DNA from: Celerinatantimonas diazotrophica
Lineage (GTDB): Bacteria; Pseudomonadota; Gammaproteobacteria; Enterobacterales; Celerinatantimonadaceae
Length of the DNA: 64,000 nucleotides
NCBI RefSeq assembly: GCF_004339545.1
Contig: NZ_SMGD01000011.1
Location: forward strand, 496,001-560,000
Direction: 5' to 3'
A program made the translations under genes and the position numbers. Below are positions 62,342 to 64,000 of the stretch, one piece after another. The notes below the pieces were generated by a model. The model did no database searches. It saw only the letters and a program-made list of their open reading frames with translations, and was not told where the DNA came from. Position 1 is the first letter of the stretch; each line of letters begins with the position of its first letter.

Positions 62342-63232
62342 ATGGCTCAAAAACCGACGATTGCTCTGATTGGCCCCGGTGCTATTGGCACCACGATTGC
62401 AGCAGCGTTACATGAAGTGGGCCATACGCCCATCATTTGTGGTCGCTCGCCGCGGGAGAATTTAGAACTAAAATATGAAGCCCAAAAGATGGTGGTCCCC
62501 GGCCCAGTTAAAACAGATCCCAATGACATCACTCACCCGGTTGATCTTGTTTTTGTCGCTGTCAAAACCACCCAAGTTGCGGCAGCTGCCCCTTGGTTAA
62601 AAGCACTGTGTAATAACAATACGGTAGTCTGCGCTCTGCAAAATGGAGTTGAACAAAAAGCATCGCTCTCGCCGCTAACCTCCGGCGCCACTGTTTTGCC
62701 TTCAGTCGTTTGGTTTCCGGCTCAGCGCCAGTCTGACGATTCGGTCTGGCTACGCAAAAAAGCCCGTTTAACGCTCCCCGATACACCGCAAACCGCGATC
62801 ATCAGCAACGCCCTGCAAGGCAGTTTATGCCATGTGGATATCGCGACTGATTTCACTTCCACCGCTTGGCACAAATTACTGCGAAATGCTGTGGCAGGGT
62901 TGATGGTACTCACAACTCGCCGTGCAGGGATGTTTGCTCGTGATGATATCACCAAGCTAGCATACGCTTATCTGGATGAATGTTTACAAGTTGCCCGAGC
63001 TGAGGGCGCGCAATTAGGCGATGACGTCAGAGATGAGATCATCGGCGTATTACAAGGCTATGCCCCAGATATGAGCACCTCTATCCTAGTGGACCGACTC
63101 GCCAACCAACCCATGGAATGGGATATTCGCAACGGTATTTTCAAGCGCCTCGGACAAGCCCATCATCTGGAGACTCCTATCAGTGACATTATTGTGCCGT
63201 TACTTGCCGCCGCCAGTGATGGCCCCGGCTAG
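62342..63232 (+). CDS. 2-dehydropantoate 2-reductase family protein
   Basis: 296 residues from the ATG at 62342 with AAGGAG 7 nt ahead (an ATG 13 codons earlier lacks one). ApbA/PanE fold: NADP loop LIGPGAIGTTIAAALHEVGH, VFVAVKTTQ, catalytic Lys in WHKLLRNAVAGL and a C-terminal helical domain (MSTSILVDRLANQPMEWDIR). The usual second Asn of the KLxxNxxxN motif is Gly here, so a true pantothenate-pathway role is uncertain and a different 2-keto acid substrate possible. Confidence 0.82.
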   Translation: MAQKPTIALIGPGAIGTTIAAALHEVGHTPIICGRSPRENLELKYEAQKMVVPGPVKTDPNDITHPVDLVFVAVKTTQVAAAAPWLKALCNNNTVVCALQNGVEQKASLSPLTSGATVLPSVVWFPAQRQSDDSVWLRKKARLTLPDTPQTAIISNALQGSLCHVDIATDFTSTAWHKLLRNAVAGLMVLTTRRAGMFARDDITKLAYAYLDECLQVARAEGAQLGDDVRDEIIGVLQGYAPDMSTSILVDRLANQPMEWDIRNGIFKRLGQAHHLETPISDIIVPLLAAASDGPG

Positions 63233-63317
63233 TCATCCATCGCGCCGTTAAGAGACGAAAACAGCGGTTTTTATGTGGGTGATATCAGCTCAATCATTTC
63301 CCGGAGTCCGCCAGCCA

Positions 63318-63586
63318 CTAGGGACTGTTGACCTTTGGTGGTTGAATTTTGTTCAAATTAAACGCATTTTGAACGCGGCGCACCCTGCGTCGCTTAATGA
63401 GTGAAGCAAGCAGGGGGCAACAAAGTTCAGGATGCGTTTAAATGAACCCCAAGGGCAGTATCTGAGAGGAATTTATCCAGCGTTAAACGTTCTTTGTGGA
63501 GAATAACGACACAGCACAACGTTTGCCTTGCCTAAATCCCTCTCAGATTTCTGCAAAACTAATCACAAAAGGTCAACAGTCCCTAG
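63318..63586. mobile_element. 269-bp MITE-like element, copy 2 (inverted)
   Basis: Same length and ends (CTAGGGACTGTTGACCTTT ... complement) as the copy at 21425-21693, in the opposite orientation, with a small number of base differences (for instance GAATAACGACACAGCACAAC here versus the complement of GTTGTGCCGTGTAGTTATTC there). No open frame of note. Confidence 0.85.
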
Positions 63587-63836
63587 CCACACACATGAGC
63601 GATGGAGAACCGCATAAAAGGCCCAACATCGCTCTATTAAAGTTAGTACGTGATAAAGAGTTGGCTCGCAAAATCACTTGATAATGCCTTACTGGAAAAA
63701 TTTGATAGATCACGCGCATTTACCCTACAACTACTGATAAAGTAATAACACCATAGGCTGCAGATAACAGTGCTAAAAGTTGTCTATAAAACCACTCTTG
63801 GGATGCAACCACGTCAAGGCAAACTAACAGAACACA

Positions 63837-64000
63837 ATGATTACGATAAAAGATGTTGCCAAAGCAGCTGGGGTTTCTATTGCAACCACTTCCCGCGTTA
63901 TCAATAACGCCCCGCATACCAGTGCCAAAGCACAACAAGCCGTGCAACGAGCCATGAAGCAGTTAGGCTACCGTCCCAATGCGAACGCCCGCGCTTTAGT
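63837..64000 (+). CDS. LacI-family regulator, N-terminus (cut by window end)
   Basis: The first 54 codons of a LacI/GalR regulator: [20 protein letters not shown], then [20 protein letters not shown] and [12 protein letters not shown]. The HTH and hinge helix are complete; the effector domain lies beyond the window. It starts 250 bp after the MITE, with no strong Shine-Dalgarno visible. Confidence 0.88.
   Translation, partial: MITIKDVAKAAGVSIATTSRVINNAPHTSAKAQQAVQRAMKQLGYRPNANARAL

Overview
The window looks like a chromosomal segment of a facultatively anaerobic marine-type gammaproteobacterium (Vibrionales or a related order; the exact genus cannot be fixed from sequence alone). The clues are type I-F CRISPR repeats, an E. 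coli-like L-idonate/gluconate operon, a PTS system, anaerobic sulfatase maturation, two large methyl-accepting chemotaxis proteins and many LacI/RpiR sugar regulators. No rRNA or tRNA gene was seen.

Region 1 (about 670-21290) is a prophage-derived element. It has a complete P2-like contractile tail (V, gp25/W, J, I, H, fibre assembly, sheath FI, tube FII, E/E' with a -1 frameshift, tape measure T, U, X, D, plus a PAAR tip and a probable tail terminator). It also has a lysis cassette (holin candidates, lytic transglycosylase, nested Rz/Rz1), a probable late regulator, O- and P-like replication genes, and a CI/Cro switch with a self-cleaving repressor. Terminase, portal, capsid and integrase are all missing, and the flanking genes are bacterial. 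It is therefore best read as an R-type tailocin (phage-tail bacteriocin) or a headless prophage, probably SOS-induced. It carries an oppositely oriented Tle1/DUF2235 hydrolase with a lectin-like C-terminus as cargo.

Region 2 (21.4-31 kb) holds a 269-bp MITE-like element, a DapA/NanA-family lyase with its LacI regulator and operator, and an unusual Nramp-like transporter. Just upstream of the transporter lie a decayed duplicate of the lyase gene and a second copy of its promoter/operator. Broken and intact regulators (TetR fragment, AraC) and an AhpD-like protein follow.

Region 3 (29.9-37.1 kb, minus strand) is a sulfated-sugar operon: PTS IIBC, a cytoplasmic Cys-type sulfatase, an aldose epimerase-like protein, an RpiR regulator, two DUF202 membrane proteins and the radical-SAM sulfatase-maturating enzyme. 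TGTAGC...GCTACA-type operators, including a perfect 40-bp palindrome, link its two ends.

Region 4 (37.5-51.2 kb) is bracketed by two orphan type I-F CRISPR arrays (6 and 5 repeats). They have near-identical leaders, and each abuts a tandem array of about 160-bp repeats. Between them are a VOC protein, a sugar ABC transporter/ribulokinase/SIS operon, an MCP and decayed IS630 and IS256 transposase genes.

Region 5 (51.4-56.6 kb) is the gluconate/L-idonate system: a convergent gluconate kinase gene and the idnD-O-T-R genes, with GTTACC-type operators. Region 6 (57.5-64 kb) contains a second MCP, a YciI-like protein, a LysR regulator, PpiC, a PanE-like reductase, an inverted second copy of the 269-bp MITE, and the start of another LacI-family regulator.
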